Source of the DNA: Anopheles merus
Lineage: Eukaryota; Arthropoda; Insecta; Diptera; Culicidae
DNA length: 64,000 nucleotides
Assembly: GCF_017562075.2 (NCBI RefSeq)
Contig: NC_054082.1
Coordinates: 46,771,793 to 46,835,792 of the forward strand
Direction: 5' to 3'
Under the pieces are notes generated by a model, which had not been told where the DNA came from, made no database searches, and saw nothing but the letters and a program-made list of their open reading frames with translations. The translations under genes and the position numbers were made by a program. Below are positions 21,601 through 34,700 of this stretch, piece by piece. The first letter of the stretch is position 1, and each line of letters begins with the position of its first letter.

Positions 21601-24600
21601 GCGTATCTTGTTTTTACGCGCTATCGGCGTGTCCGGTAGGGTAAAATCGCCGATCGTGAAACGGAACGAGTTGTTCAGCTTCGGCGTAATGCTGCGGCGC
21701 CTGGTGCCGGGCGAGCTGTCGCAAGATTTCGACGGATGATTGCGCTGCAGCGGCGTGCCCTTATCCTCGCTATCGCTACACGAAGGCCGCACGGGCTGTA
21801 GATTTATTTGCGGCGGGTCGGAAATAATTTGCTCCAATGATTTTGTGGTAGAGCTGTCCTTTTGCACACTGTCGAGGAATTTGCCCTCTGAACTGTCCCT
21901 GTTATGTTGCACCCCATCTTGATCGTTCTGTTCGATGAAGCTTTTGTTAAGCTGATGCTGCACCTCAAACAGCTCCTTGGCCGCCTTCTTGTTGGCACGC
22001 GGTGGTTTCTTGTGCTTTTTCACCGTGCTGGTACGATCATAGATCACCTGCTTGGAGGACGATTTGGGCGAGAGGAATTTATTGTTAAAATCAAAGATCG
22101 TTTGATAGATTGCTGAGTTGGACAGGCTGAAGGTTGAGCTGAGCGGCGACTTTTTGTCTAGCACCGGTGGCCGTTCCTTGCCACTCGGTTGGGAGGGAAC
22201 CTCTGGCTGCTGGTGAGCCTGTGGGGACACTTTCACCTTGTTGATTTTCCGAACCGGTTTTTTCGGAAGCTGCTTTGGTGTTTTCGCTAGCTCCGATTCC
22301 TCCGTGTGGAAGTAGATCTTGTCCGCCTTCTCGATGTGTGCGCTCTGCTTTCTTACGTCATTCAGCTCATTCTTGAGCCGCACTTCCGACGAGTTAGCGT
22401 GCTCCTCGTAATCCTCCGCCAGCCAGTCGTACGTGCCGTTCTTCTCCATCCCCAGCTCGAGCAGCAGACAGTCCAGCAGGTCGGCCACGTTGCCCATGGT
22501 AATTTTCCTACTGTTCAGATCCCCCAGTCCGCCTTCGAAAATCTGGCGGAACCGCTCGCACCGCTCCTTTTCAAACATCGGCAGTGGCAGATCGGCGGAG
22601 GTGTGCAGCTTCTCCAGCTCGGCCCTATTGTACACGACGAACGGGACGTACCCGTTCAGGATTTCCCACAGCAGGAGCGCGATCGAGTAGACGTCGGTGC
22701 TCTTGCTCGGATAGACGAAGCTCGCCTTCGGGATCAGCAGCTCGGGTGCCACGTAGTAGAAGAGCGAAAACTTCTCCCGGTATTCCTTGCAGTAGGGAAG
22801 GAATCGGCTCGCCCGGCAGTCGTAGCCCGAACCTTCGCCGAACGAAAGCTGTGCGGCGTGGGATGGTTTGAAGCGCGTTTCGCACACCTCCGACGAGAGC
22901 TTGCGGTACTTGTCGCGCAGGAACTGCTCGTCGTTCTTGATCAGCCGCGCGTAGGTGGTGATCTTTTTGAGCTCGTCGTGCTGCGACGACGTCATTGAGT
23001 TGCGGGACGAGGAGGTGCTGCCGTACCGATTCTCAATCTCACGCCGCACCTCGTCCGAGGACGCATCCGTCGTCAGCTCGAACGAGGTTAGCTTGACGGA
23101 GTACGGGTAGCGGCGCATCAGGATGCAGCCGCTAGATATGTTGGAGTGTATGTAGCCGCACTCCTGCAGATAGCAAACGGCAGATGAGATTTGCTGCACC
23201 ACTGTAGTTGCATGAATCAGCGACAAGCGCTTATTCTGTGAACAATGAAAGAATAAAAAAACAGATTAATATTTGATCAACGACCGTTTACCTCATGGCA
23301 AAACGAGACTTACCATTTTGTGGATGTAATCAAAGAGCGTAAAATCGAACGGTTCCAGCAGTAGCGTAGCCTGGTTCAAAGCCGAATCGTACGACACGGC
23401 CATCAGCGTTGCCATCGTCGGGTGACGGACCTGCGACAGCACCTCAAAGTCTCGCCTGCAAGCTTCTTCCGCAAAGTACAGACTACGCTCCATGTTCAGC
23501 GAGTACTTGCGCAGGGTCACCGCTCCGCCGCGGAACAGTCCGCACGAAAACTCTAGCGGGCAGGCGAAGGCACTGCGCAGGCAACCAACCCGGTAGCGCA
23601 CCTCGTTCGGGAAGCACGTCAACAGATTGCTGCCAATGGTGCGCCGGAAGCTTTCCAGCAGATTTTGCTCCGAGTAGCGCGTCTGCAGGAAGTCGTCTGA
23701 CATCTGGATGTTTTTGCTCCACTTCTGCAGCGAATCCAGCTCGAGCAGAATGTCCTGCGGATCGTCCTGCAGTGCGAGTTGGGCCAGCTGGGCATCGATC
23801 TCCCGCTGGCGGGTTTCCAGCATCTCGTCCACACGCTCCATCTCGAGCCGTTCCCGGTCCTGCTGCTGGTCGAGCGGCTCGTCCTCGTCCTCCTTCAGCG
23901 TGCTCGCACTCGAACGATCGAGATCGGTAATGATGCGTCGCGATCTGCCCTTCAGCACACTGATCGGCTCGATGATGATGCTGGTAGAGTCATCGTGGAA
24001 GGCGGTCGTTTGCAGAAACTGAAAGTTTTCGTTTATCAGCTGCTCGCAGTTGCGTATCTCGGCCAGCGTGTCCTGCCCGGGCGTAAGATGCTTGGAGTTG
24101 TTTTGATCCGGCTTGGTCTCGGCCGTCGTGTCCGCGTTGTCACTGAACGGCAGTGCGTAATCGACCAGATCTCCGTGCTTGTTGACGATCGTCTGGTAGG
24201 AAAGGGATTTGTGTCGCTGCTTTGATGATGCAGGTGCTCGTTCTTCTTGAGCACTGGCGGGCTTCATCGAGCCACGGTAGGCGCGCGACGAGATGACGTG
24301 CTCGTCGTACACGGAGGATGAGTTTAGCTCGTACTTCCGGTACGATCCCGTCAGCGGTGAATCGGAATCACTGTGGTGGCGTTGTTTCGGCAGACAGCTC
24401 GACAGCCTGACGGACGCTGTTGGGGCTGACGACTGAGCGCCCACGGTGGGCGGTGCCGGTGCTGGCTTGTCTTTAAACACACGTGGGCGGGCCTTCAAAT
24501 TGCTCTGCTTTTTGGGCGTCCCGTCAGCGTACGGGCTGGCGTTCGCTTTGTAGAACAGGCGCGGCGGGCTCTGCACCATGTACGAATCACCAAACGTGCC

Positions 24601-25581
24601 GTTGATGTGGTGTGCTTCAAACTCGGCCACCTCGTTCTCGTAGATCGTGTTGTTTGGTTTCGGCGTGGCAGTAGCTTTCGTGCGCTTCCGCAGCCGGTCG
24701 GTCGGGTCCGAGACAAGCACCGCCGGAAGGGAAAAGCGCGTATCGCTCGGATTGGAATGATTTTTCTCGATCGTTTTGCCGTTGTTGTTCCACTGACTGG
24801 TGCAGTGCTGGGACGAGGCGTTGGACGAGGTGTCCGTCGGGATGCGGTTGATGTTACGATAGAACTCGACCGAGCGCTTCGGTTTCTTGGGCGCTGCTGC
24901 GTCCGTCAGCAGCGAGCAAGGCGTCCCGGGCGGGGCGCCAGTCGTCGCGGATCGATGGTGACGTGCGTAGCGTGGGGATTTGGGCACCTCGAACCGGCTT
25001 GCCGAACGGTTCAGTATCATCCGCTCGTCCCGTGCCAGCTCGATGTCCGAGCTGAAATCGCCATCGTCGCTGTCGTCGTGATCGGAAGCTTCCTCCTTGA
25101 TGGTGCCGTGTGCGGACAGTGTAATTCTCGGCGGAAGTGTCGCGTGCAGCTGGCCGGTTGGGGTTTTCGGTTCGGAGTGGATGTCGCTGTTGCGCTGCTG
25201 TGCCCGCCAGTCGTTGAATTTGGCCAACGCTTCCAGGTAGGCTAGATCTTGCACTTGGCCCACCTTCGGGGGAGCACTGTCCCGCCGCCGGTGGCGCTTG
25301 TCTCTGCAAAAGGTTTGAGGAGAAAATAAAATTAATAAATAATTTAACATTTTGAAAAGCATTACAATTGAAATCGCCTAACCACACGAGTGTCCGTGGG
25401 AATGTGGCCGTGTACGCCAAAGCACTTTGTCCAACTGTTCCAGACCCTTACCACAATAGTGTGACACAGTTTTGACTCTGCACTCTGTTTTGTTTAGTGC
25501 CCATGTAGCTAATTTCTCACTTGACACCTTGCTGCACATCGTCTGCGTCTTGGCCGTGTTTCCAAGACACACAACGGACAT
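18628..25581 (-). CDS. Large pseudokinase protein, TEX14-like at best guess
   Basis: Five minus-strand exons (25452-25581, 23314-25301, 20010-23235, 19790-19938, 18628-19026) join in phase to 1,963 aa. The N-terminal ~600 residues are low-complexity, Ser/Arg-rich and Pro-rich, with a short coiled coil (ERLEMERVDEMLETRQREID) before the domain. The kinase-like domain spans about 605-970. The Gly loop is poor (CGLFRGGAVTLRK). The HRD motif is replaced by IHSN (about 735) and the DFG by SFE. The APE (YYVAPELL) and DVYSIALLLWEIL motifs remain. It cannot be a normal kinase; a scaffold role is inferred. The C-terminal ~1,000 residues are disordered, with many SP/TP sites. TEX14-type pseudokinases are the nearest family I can suggest, without ankyrin repeats here. 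The short first exon (MSVVCLGNTAK..) is the least certain part. Confidence 0.7.
19292..19364 (-). tRNA. tRNA-Ala (anticodon AGC)
   Basis: A 73-nt cloverleaf on the minus strand. The acceptor stem GGGGGTG pairs with CATCTCC (two G-U pairs), with discriminator A. The A box is TAGCTCAGATGG, the anticodon loop TTAGCAT carries AGC, and the T arm GGGATCGATACCC contains the B box. No intron. It lies inside the last intron of the pseudokinase gene, on the same strand. No T4 terminator directly follows. The first T-rich run on this strand is about 65-80 nt downstream. Confidence 0.95.
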
Positions 25582-27340
25582 CGTTCCTCAACACATTCGT
25601 TGTTGAAACGGTTTATGCAAAAACTGGCCGTAAAGATCAGCACAACAAAAAGGAAGGAGGCACATGTTCGCATAAATTGTTGCACCTCCAGTAACTCCCG
25701 CCTCTGGGAAAGCTTCCCATCGTTTTAGGCTAGTGTCCATCATCACCTAACTGGGACTGAGGTTTCATTTGTAGCTGTACGATAATTTTGCTCCCCTGAA
25801 TGTTTATTAAATTATACGCCCAATGTGAGAAAGGCTAAAAAGGTATTTTACGTGTACGAAGGCGCTTCCGCGAAAGCATGTTGGGAAGCACCCGGCCGGA
25901 ACGGGTACATCTCGGTCACCTATGAGTGAGAGTTACTAGGACGGAAAGTGTGTGTGTGTGGCGTGAACCGAGATTTGAACTCGCACCGCAGTTCGGAAGT
26001 ACACCCTTGTACAGTCGGAGCGCTGCCACAGATCGGAGCGACATGATTACACTGATCGCGCGGCGTTTGTGTGTTTTCATCGCAAACCGAAAACTGCAAA
26101 GCTCTACTGAAAGGCATAGAAAGTGACAGTTGGGGAAGCCTCCATCGCTCGCGGGTGCAGCAAACCGATTTTCACACTTTCCATCAGCTGGATCAGCTCA
26201 TCCGAGCAACAGCCCCGCCATCCAGGAGTGGCTCAGGTAAATGCAGTTGCAAAAGCCAGCCCCGTTTGATGTCCCCGCGTGGTTGAAATGGTAGAAACTA
26301 GCACACACAAAAATATACTCTCCCAACTATAACTGATTCGCTAAGGCAACTGTGAGCTAGCAGAACAAATATTTCATACCGCAGACCTGGAACCCAGTGC
26401 TCACCACCTGTGCACAACCAAGAGAGCGCAGGCAAACAAAGTGCCGCCCGCGGAACGCTGCGTAATTGGTGAGCTATTTTTTATGCTTTAATTTAAGTTA
26501 AACATTGTGACAGGCGGCAAATGCTGCTCATAATTCGTCTGGCTTTCATCGGCGACTATTTAAAGTTGGTCCGTTTCGATTCAATTGGGATCAGGCTTAA
26601 ACAATCAAATAAAACCCGTGCGTGACGGGAAAAGCAGTGAGCATTGGCAGGGCACGGAACTAAACGGTCTCGGCCAAACACTTTCTCGGAAACTGAAGGG
26701 AAGAAAATGGGAGAATATTAATTTGCTGGATTTGACTTATAATTCAGATAAAAACGCAACGTTTATTTGGACGATGTGTTAACTCTGCTGTATTTGGAAA
26801 TTCCTTATATCGTGTTTATCTCAGCCTTTTAATCAATAAAACCGCGAATGAAATCATCTGCATAAAGATATTATTTAATGCCTTTTTTGTTTAAAAAACA
26901 GCAAAAAGCAAATAAAAAGGAAATTTTATTTTTTTAAATACAAAAAATATGATACTTTTAAAAAAAAAGTGGATAAATAATAATAATAAAGTGAATAAGC
27001 AAGAGCAAGTAGCATGAGGAGAGAGTGAAAAGTTGTATTATTAAGCAATTAAAAAAGTCATCTAAGGAATGCCGTTGAATGATTGAAGTGATATCAAATG
27101 AAGTTATTTATTTATGAACGGAAAGACGGATCGATATGACCTGTCGTATGACTCAAGCGAAAGGAAGATAAACTAAAAAAAGTGCAAAACATTGAAAGAT
27201 CAACAATAACTACGGGGTTATGTCATAATGCAATTTCATTGAACGGAAAAGTCTTACTCGCGGACGTACTCATTTTCAATCGCTATTAGTAGACAAAACT
27301 GTATCAGATGACATCGGTCGCAGTTTAATCTCCACGCAAT
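25582..27340. other. Intergenic region upstream of the pseudokinase gene
   Basis: No convincing coding frame on either strand; the open frames near 25920-26290 and 26585-26782 lack domains. It should contain the pseudokinase promoter, but no TATA box or defined motif is visible. Confidence 0.4.
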
Positions 27341-27349
27341 GATATTTAA

Positions 27350-27580
27350 TAGTGTTGGGTAAGTCTAATTCATGTTCATGAATTTTGATGATTCTATGTA
27401 ATGATTCAATGAATCTGAAGATCTGCTATGGAAAAGATATGGAAAGATTCATGAATTATCAGAGATTCGATTCGAGATTCGAATAACTTATCGCTGAGGA
27501 TACGTATGAATGAATTTCAACGAAAGATTCATTAAAATCAAAACTAGTATTTAATGGTAGAGATTCGTTCATAAGATGAC
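27350..27580. repeat. Degenerate repeat rich in GATTCATGAATC-type words
   Basis: Many overlapping words such as AGATTCATGAATTAT, GAGATTCGATTCGAGATTCG and GATTCAATGAATCTGAAG occur here. Similar words recur around 41320-41480 (GGGATTCATGAATCTTTA, CATGGACGAATCTCTAG). They look like two decayed members of one dispersed repeat family. I could not define ends. Confidence 0.4.
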
Positions 27581-28205
27581 CGTTGTGATCTGAAACCGAA
27601 TTAGAAGAGTCTTTTTTTTGCAGGAGGGACGATGGCGCCTGTATTGCTTAAGAGTTTCCTTTTTAATAAAACATAAGGGAAGATAGGTAAAGACGGACAC
27701 CTAGAGGAAAAAGAAAAAAATCTAGGGATATATAAATACAACGACTTGGCCCATTGCAACGACGATTCATTCAGCCGTGAATTTAGGAATTGTAAGCGCC
27801 ACTTCTAACACCTCGTAGAATGCAGAATCGAAAGCATTATTGAATCATTGGACACGAACAGCTGACGTTGCTCCAGCTAACATGAAAACAATTTTAAACT
27901 TCCCGTTAGGAAATTAATCCACGGATAGTCCGCGACCACAGCATGCTGGAGGGACTTGTTAATGGCATTTTCACGCAACTTTTTGATGTTTTTAATCCAG
28001 TATATTCACTTATTCCTGAACGATGTCATATCAATGTCCCTTCTTTTTGTTGATTAAAGTTGTCCAAGTCGTGGTAAGATATTCGGTTTCGTGAAGCGTC
28101 GAGCGAGTGACAGCATAACGCATGACTGCTATATTTGATTAATGGTTAATAGTCAATGGTCACTGGTTAACGTTATAATCTAGAAATCCCGTGACTCAAG
28201 CTGCT

Positions 28206-28418
28206 TCTTCTTCTTTGGCACAACAACCGCTGTCGGTCAAGGCCTGCCTGCCACTCACTAATGAAGTGAGCTTGGCTTTCAGTGACTTATTGTTACCATA
28301 GCAGGATAGTCAAAGTCCTACGTATGGGTATGGGGGCACGGTCTATTCGGGACTTGAACCCATGACGGGCATGTTGTTACGTCGTACGAGTTAACGACTA
28401 TACCACCAGACCGGCCTT
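28206..28418 (-). mobile_element. tRNA-derived SINE, copy 1, 12-bp target duplication
   Basis: A 213-bp element reading 5' to 3' on minus. It begins GGCCGGTCTGGTGGTATAG with an A-box-like TGGTATAGTCG (28395-28405) and a B-box-like GGTTCAAGTC (28351-28360), and ends in a GAA-repeat tail. ACTCAAGCTGCT flanks it exactly on both sides (28194-28205 and 28419-28430). The length and pol III boxes fit the An. gambiae SINE200 type, but that name is a guess. Confidence 0.88.
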
Positions 28419-28573
28419 ACTCAAGCTGCTACTACCTAAAATGTTTCAGTAAGAAACTCTTACATTGTACCATCACCAGTGTAAACTGTCTCTAAATCAA
28501 TAATATGTATGATAAAATTATTATTTTTTAATGGGTTGCTCACTGAAAAATATTTCTTTGAGATGCGATAAAG

Positions 28574-28780
28574 CAGGTGTGTCAAACTGACGGCCCACGA
28601 GTCGCATGCGGTCCCTGAGGGTTCTGTAAGCGGCTCGTGACGCTACGAAGTATTGATTAATCCAGTCTATATTTGAAATAGAATGCCATTGGCATCGATA
28701 TTCAACGTAAATATTGGAGCCCACGAATGGGTGTTCGGGTCAACAAGTGGCCTGTGGAACAAATGAGTTTAACACATCTG
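28574..28780. mobile_element. hAT-like MITE, ~207 bp
   Basis: The ends are CAGGTGTGTCAAACT on the left and, reverse-complemented, CAGATGTGTTAAACT on the right: 13 of 15 match and both start CAG. This is a hAT-type terminal inverted repeat. No matching 8-bp target duplication is visible, so the copy is old or rearranged. The interior is non-coding. Confidence 0.6.
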
Positions 28781-28789
28781 CTATATATT

Positions 28790-31700
28790 TATAGCAATCA
28801 TAAAATATTGTGAAAATACTGATCGTTCCCTGTCTTTCTGTTCAAAATGTAGATTACTTACCAATACCGAAAAAACATGATAAAATTCCACTTAAAAATT
28901 GTATTGCTTTTCTCTAAATTATAATTTTCCATTGTGCAATGCTATCGCCGATCGTCTAAAAAAAAACTAATAAGCTCTTGCCCAATTTCCATTAGCATTT
29001 CCCACTCAATCGAAACGCATTACGCAAACCGATTTCCACCGGTGCATTTGTAAGGTTCCTTTTCCCAAACCGGGACAATTAAGCGCCCACATTGCTCAAT
29101 TCCTACCTTTCTTCACAAAACTCTACACACAGTCATCTAATTAATAAAAAAAATCAACACAAAGAAACCCACCTATTCCTACTGCCGGTTTGTCTGGATT
29201 GTCTTTCACCAGTCTGGTAACTTAAATACAACCATGCAAACCCTACTCGAATGAAATTTAGGTGATCCGCGTGCCAAATAAATTACAACCTGCTGAGGCC
29301 CTGCACTACCAGGTGGTGGGTACAGATTTATGCGCTGCCAGAACACACACACACACACACACACTCACACACCCTTACCGTGATGCGACGGGCGCGAACC
29401 GCGAGCGAGAAAATCGCCAGCAGAAACGTGATTAATTTTCACGCCCTCATTGGCAAATAAAGGCGGCACACGAGAGATTGGACTGCATCCATCTTACGCT
29501 GGTCGGTGGTAGCGGCCGGTGCGAACCTAAATCGCCACCCCACAAAGGCACGGACACAATGTGCAAAAGGGGAAGGGATTTATAAGCTGACCCACACACT
29601 TGCTAGACCTTCCGCTGAAGTGTTGCATTGCCCTCCTTCCCCCTCCGCTTGGGTAATGAATTGCACCGATTTTCATGGTTTTCACTTTTTTCGCCTTTCA
29701 TCATCACCATCAACAGCAGGAGGAGAAGGAGGAGGTGCAGTGACGGAGGGAAAATTGGCAGAAAAGGGTGTTGGTTTTTCCTTCCTGCGGCGCAGCAGCC
29801 GTCGTGCAGAAATCTCTATCAACATTTATCTTTTTAAAACACGATTGTTTCTATTTTCTCTCGGGTTCGTACACTCGGGAAGCTCTCGGCTGCTGCTTCT
29901 TGGCGGCGTGTTGCGAGTTAGGAGTAACGCATGGGTCGCTGTGTTTTTTGTGCAGAAATGAGCCACCCCAGATTTAAGCTGGAACCCATCCATCGTCTCA
30001 TCCATCCGGCCACCGGGTACTGCACCGGGCACGGACAACGGGCGCGGACAGAGCAACCGGTAAAAGTTGCCTACCAAGGGAAGGATGGTGCGGTCGGTCG
30101 TGCTCGGCGGACTGTGAAGTTGCGAACCGGGGTGCCGTAAATTTAGTTTGACAGGAAGCTGACTCGATATGAGTTTGGCCTGACGCGGGACAGCCTCGTG
30201 GTACGTGCGATGTCGATTGTTAATGAGGTTCGAATCGAGTGTCAGGCCGGGCGCGTAATGAGGATGGGCAGTAAGGTCGGTTGCGGATTACACGGACAAC
30301 CGGGAAACTTTACACCTGTTCGCGATGTTGAGCAACACGGAAAAGCAATCGATTCTCCCTCGGTGAGAGTGGAAAATCCACGCACGGGGTGGGTAGGAAG
30401 AAAGTGAGGTGATAGCAATCAGGGAAAACAAATACAAGAAAACCATTTTCACTTGTCCAGCGGTGATGCTGTAATTGATGCGCAGGCTAAGCTTGAGTGG
30501 TTCGAGTGGTTGGGAAGAAAGTGATAGGAAGGAGTTATCAAGCTTTGAGAAGTTGGTTTTTGCTTTTTGTAAAATACTTATGTTTTTGCAAATCCTTGAT
30601 CATCAGACGAATTTAAGGACTTTGATTAAAATTTCATTCTTGTTTGCTTCTGGTAATTCATTATTGTAATAGTAAAAGTATTAAAATATTGTTGTTTGTT
30701 CGTGTGTTGGTGTTATAGAAGTTTGTTTAACATTATTCAACTATTTAGAATCTTAAGCAATATCGTCGAGACGTCACAATAGATACAAACAATATGTCGA
30801 AAATCAAATTCTATAGTTTTACTTTCACATTAACTTGTTCAAATTGTCGTGTTGGAAGAAATAGCATTGTACAGAATGAGTAGTCAGAATTCAATTCAAT
30901 TTTATTTTATTTATTATGATAAATATAAGGATAAATTTTAAGACATAAATTAAGTAATATAAACATGGGCAAATGATCAAGCAATAACATAACAGTGGGA
31001 GTCACTTTTCAAATATCGTTTTAATTGGAACCCAAGACAAACCGAAAATGAAACAAAGTAGTACTTTACAATTGATTATAAATTTAAAAAAAATACTCAA
31101 AACACAGCCTGTTTTCGTTCTAAATTACTATGAGCTTATTAAATGAAAAAAATATCAAAGAACAAATTTGCTAATAGCTAAATGCGAGACTTTGAATTTC
31201 TGGTTATATAATTACGTTCATTTCACATTTGTTGCAATACAAAAGAAACGAAACTAATAAAAAAACGAACCTCTTTCTTTTGATATTTATATAGACCTAT
31301 GATTTAGCTGTAATTTTAGATCACAAAGAATACTTCCTACAATGTCTAAGCATTGAATTGAAATCAACATTTTTTAAGAATGTGGAAACACATCATCGTG
31401 TATCTGTGACTGCAACCGCAAGAGTACTCCTAATTGAAAAGAAACACATTTAACTTTAACATCTATCTTTAAACGCTAACCATCAGTTTGGAAGTATTAA
31501 TTTATTCTAATTGCTATAATTAAGCATAACAGCGCTTATCCTATTCTCCGGAAAATCTCACTTGACCTGCAGTTGGGAAAAATACAACAGTTCCTCCAAA
31601 AAGCTGATTGAGTGAACAGTGCGTGCGACTGCGTCCGGTATGCGTGTGTGTTTGTGTCAAGAAGATGATGGAGCTGCAACTTGAGGCAGCGAAAATGTTA

Positions 31701-34700
31701 CCCTACAACAATGGTGTGAAGATTAAAATCTCGACACGCCCGTACAACAATGAGGGACACGTTGGAGATCACCTCCGCCTCTTGAATGGTAGAGTCCGAC
31801 CGATCAAGATAGACTGCTTACCGCAATCCAGACGTACAACTGGACATCTTTATTTCCTTGCCTGCATAACCGAGCGGAGATAGATAAATGGCCCTAAAAA
31901 ACTGTTGACACCAGCCTGTCCGTTGGCCCCTGTAATGGGGTGATTTAGGTTTACTTTTCGTTTCATCGTCTGTGAACTCCAGCCCCCGAGCGTTAGAGCA
32001 ATTTGAAGAGAGAAAGAGTAACACGCAGTTGCTGGAAGAGACCGCTATGCACGGAACTACTTAGTATGCGTGACCATTCTGTTTTCGGAAGTGAAGGCAC
32101 CTGACGGTGTGACAATGACAGTCGTCATTGGTAGGCGTCGTCAGAAAGAAAAAAATAAGAAAAAAACTCCATAATTTTCCAAAAACAAGCTGTTGAAAGT
32201 GACAGTGCAGCAAGAAGTGAAAATAATGTGCCTTATCGCCCCCCAGTCTGTATTTTGTATGATTTTTTTTTCATAAAAATTTATGAAGAAACGAAAGTAA
32301 ATACACTTGAACCTACAGCGGATTGTCATGCATGCCCTTGAGAATCTGTGCGTTGCATTAGCGGGGGTCACCGGGCACGGTCAACGATCACTTGTCGATG
32401 CAATTTAATGCTCATCATTTCTGGTGCCGCAGCACCCGAACTCGAAAGTGTTGTCAAGTAGAATTTTCACTTTTCGATTAATTCCAAATTGATTCAGTGC
32501 AATCAACTGCTTCAACAGAAACACCTCGGTGGCAATAAAACCTTCCTGTCTTCGGAGAATTTCGGAGAAAGCTTTCGACGTTCACAGGGTGACGTGAAAC
32601 GTATCTTTGCTATACTCCGTACACCCGTTTCATCGGTCATAAAAAGTACATTTGACGGTTACTTATGAATCGACAGTGATTAATGCAATTCAATTTTTCC
32701 TGCGCTCACACACCCAGGAGATGCTTGCAATGGAAGGAACGGTGCGGGAATTGTACGGCGTACAAATGAAAACAGTAAATTCATCACCTAGTTTGTTCGA
32801 CCATTTATGGGCGATGCGCGAACGCGAGAAATGAAATGGAAAGATGGAAAATTAACAATTTTGATTACAGGTAGCAATTTCACTGATTGTGTAGCCACAC
32901 ACGATCGCTGAACGCCGTGTGTGCGAGGATCAATTAAGAAGCGGCAGCCTGTGTAACTCAGTCGTACAGACATTGATTTTTACCCACAATAAATGGAACG
33001 ATAGTAAAAAGAAGCGTGAATGTGATTGATACGTTATTGTTTTATCAAATGAGAGCAGTTAAATGGAAGCGATTATGAAAATGAATGGGATAGACAAAAA
33101 AAGAATAGAAAATCAATAAACAAGAGGAAAAAAGAGATTTTGGCACGATTCACATACATGCAGGTGGAAGCGCATTCAGGAGAGATGAAAGCAATGTGAT
33201 GCCGGTAGGAAATTAACACAATCTACACTCATTAAGCAACGATTTGAGCGAGGGGTAAACCGGCAGAAACCGGCACAAATGGAGCGCGTCGTGTAAACTA
33301 AGGTGGAAGCGAGGTAACTGTCACGCAATTGCGGAAAACAGCTGACCATCGACGGAACAGAAACTGGACGATGTGTGCACACGTCTAAGATGGCACCCTT
33401 TTTCTCCCATTTGCGTTGCATCCTGCTGCTACTATTGACGGGCAAATGCAGATGAGATACGCACATTTGTTTGTACAGTATGGCTGAGATCCTCATGCAA
33501 TCGAAACGATGAGCCGTCATCCCCCATAAATATAAAAAAAATGAAAATAGGGGTATACAAATTGCTTAATTGTTTATTGTGTTTGAGTGATTGGTCAAAC
33601 AAGCGGCCTTATCACTGAATTAAAACTAGAACTTAAATAACTATAACAAAGAGCAGGTTAAACGCAGTGTACAGATCAAGAATATCAAGACGGATCAACA
33701 GAACCTTGTAAGTTGGTGCCAGACAAACAAAATGTAAGCTTTATGCAAATATGCTTTCAATATTTAAATTATTTACTCTTTCTTTGTATACATTTACTTC
33801 AACTTAAATTTGAGGCTATTAATTTCAATTTCGTTTTCCAACCGAATTTTGTTCAAACAAAAACATTCAATAAAAAAACAGGTGGATGATTTGAGCAGCC
33901 TAAAATTGCCACACATGTGAAACTAACTTGCAGAACATTGATAGCCTCATGCGACGACGGTGCGAGAATGAAAATCACAACCAGTCATAGGAAGATTTAG
34001 CCAAACATTGCCAACTGATACCACGATCACTATATATTGGTAAAAATAGTACTTCAATCTATTATCTTTAATTCAATCTAGTATCTTAATATTGATCAAA
34101 GAATGTTTTGTCATTGTCAACACCAATATCCTCAGTATTGTCAGCACAAATGTGTTCCGACAGTACAGGTATGTTTCTAACAAAGTAGTTCGATTGAGAA
34201 ATTTATGTCACTAATCAGGTATTATTTAAGACTTTTTAGCAGAACATATCTCATTTCAGTTCCATCTAATGACTGTGTTGTACTACTAAACATATAACAC
34301 TTTTCCTGGTCCTTCTCATAATGCTTGAGGATGCACCAGTACTTCAACGCGTTAACGCCAACGTGTTTTGAGACAATTTTGATTAAAAATTCAATTTCCT
34401 TCTAAATACGGATAAATATCTAACACACACACAGATTATATTCCTTCCGATTTTTCTCCTCTACCTCACTCTCCTTCTCTACAGTGCGCGTATCCGCCCG
34501 AGAGTGATGTATGGAAAACAATTTCGTCGGAAGTTACTTTCACGCAGCAATGGAAGGGCAACCCCCACCACCGTACGTGCGTAATGTTCCGGCCGTGTAA
34601 GGGTGGGCCGCCGGTTAAATCTATTTTAGCAATCCCAGCTATGGGGGGGTTGTAAAAATCGGTCCATCGTTTTTGGGTGAAACGCACAAAACATCGAAAA

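Noticed and set aside
20102..24225. Long open frames on the + strand (for example 22306-22998, 230 aa; 23409-23930, 173 aa; 24607-25245, 212 aa)
   Set aside because: They are antisense to the pseudokinase exons, with composition forced by GC-rich codons and no domains.
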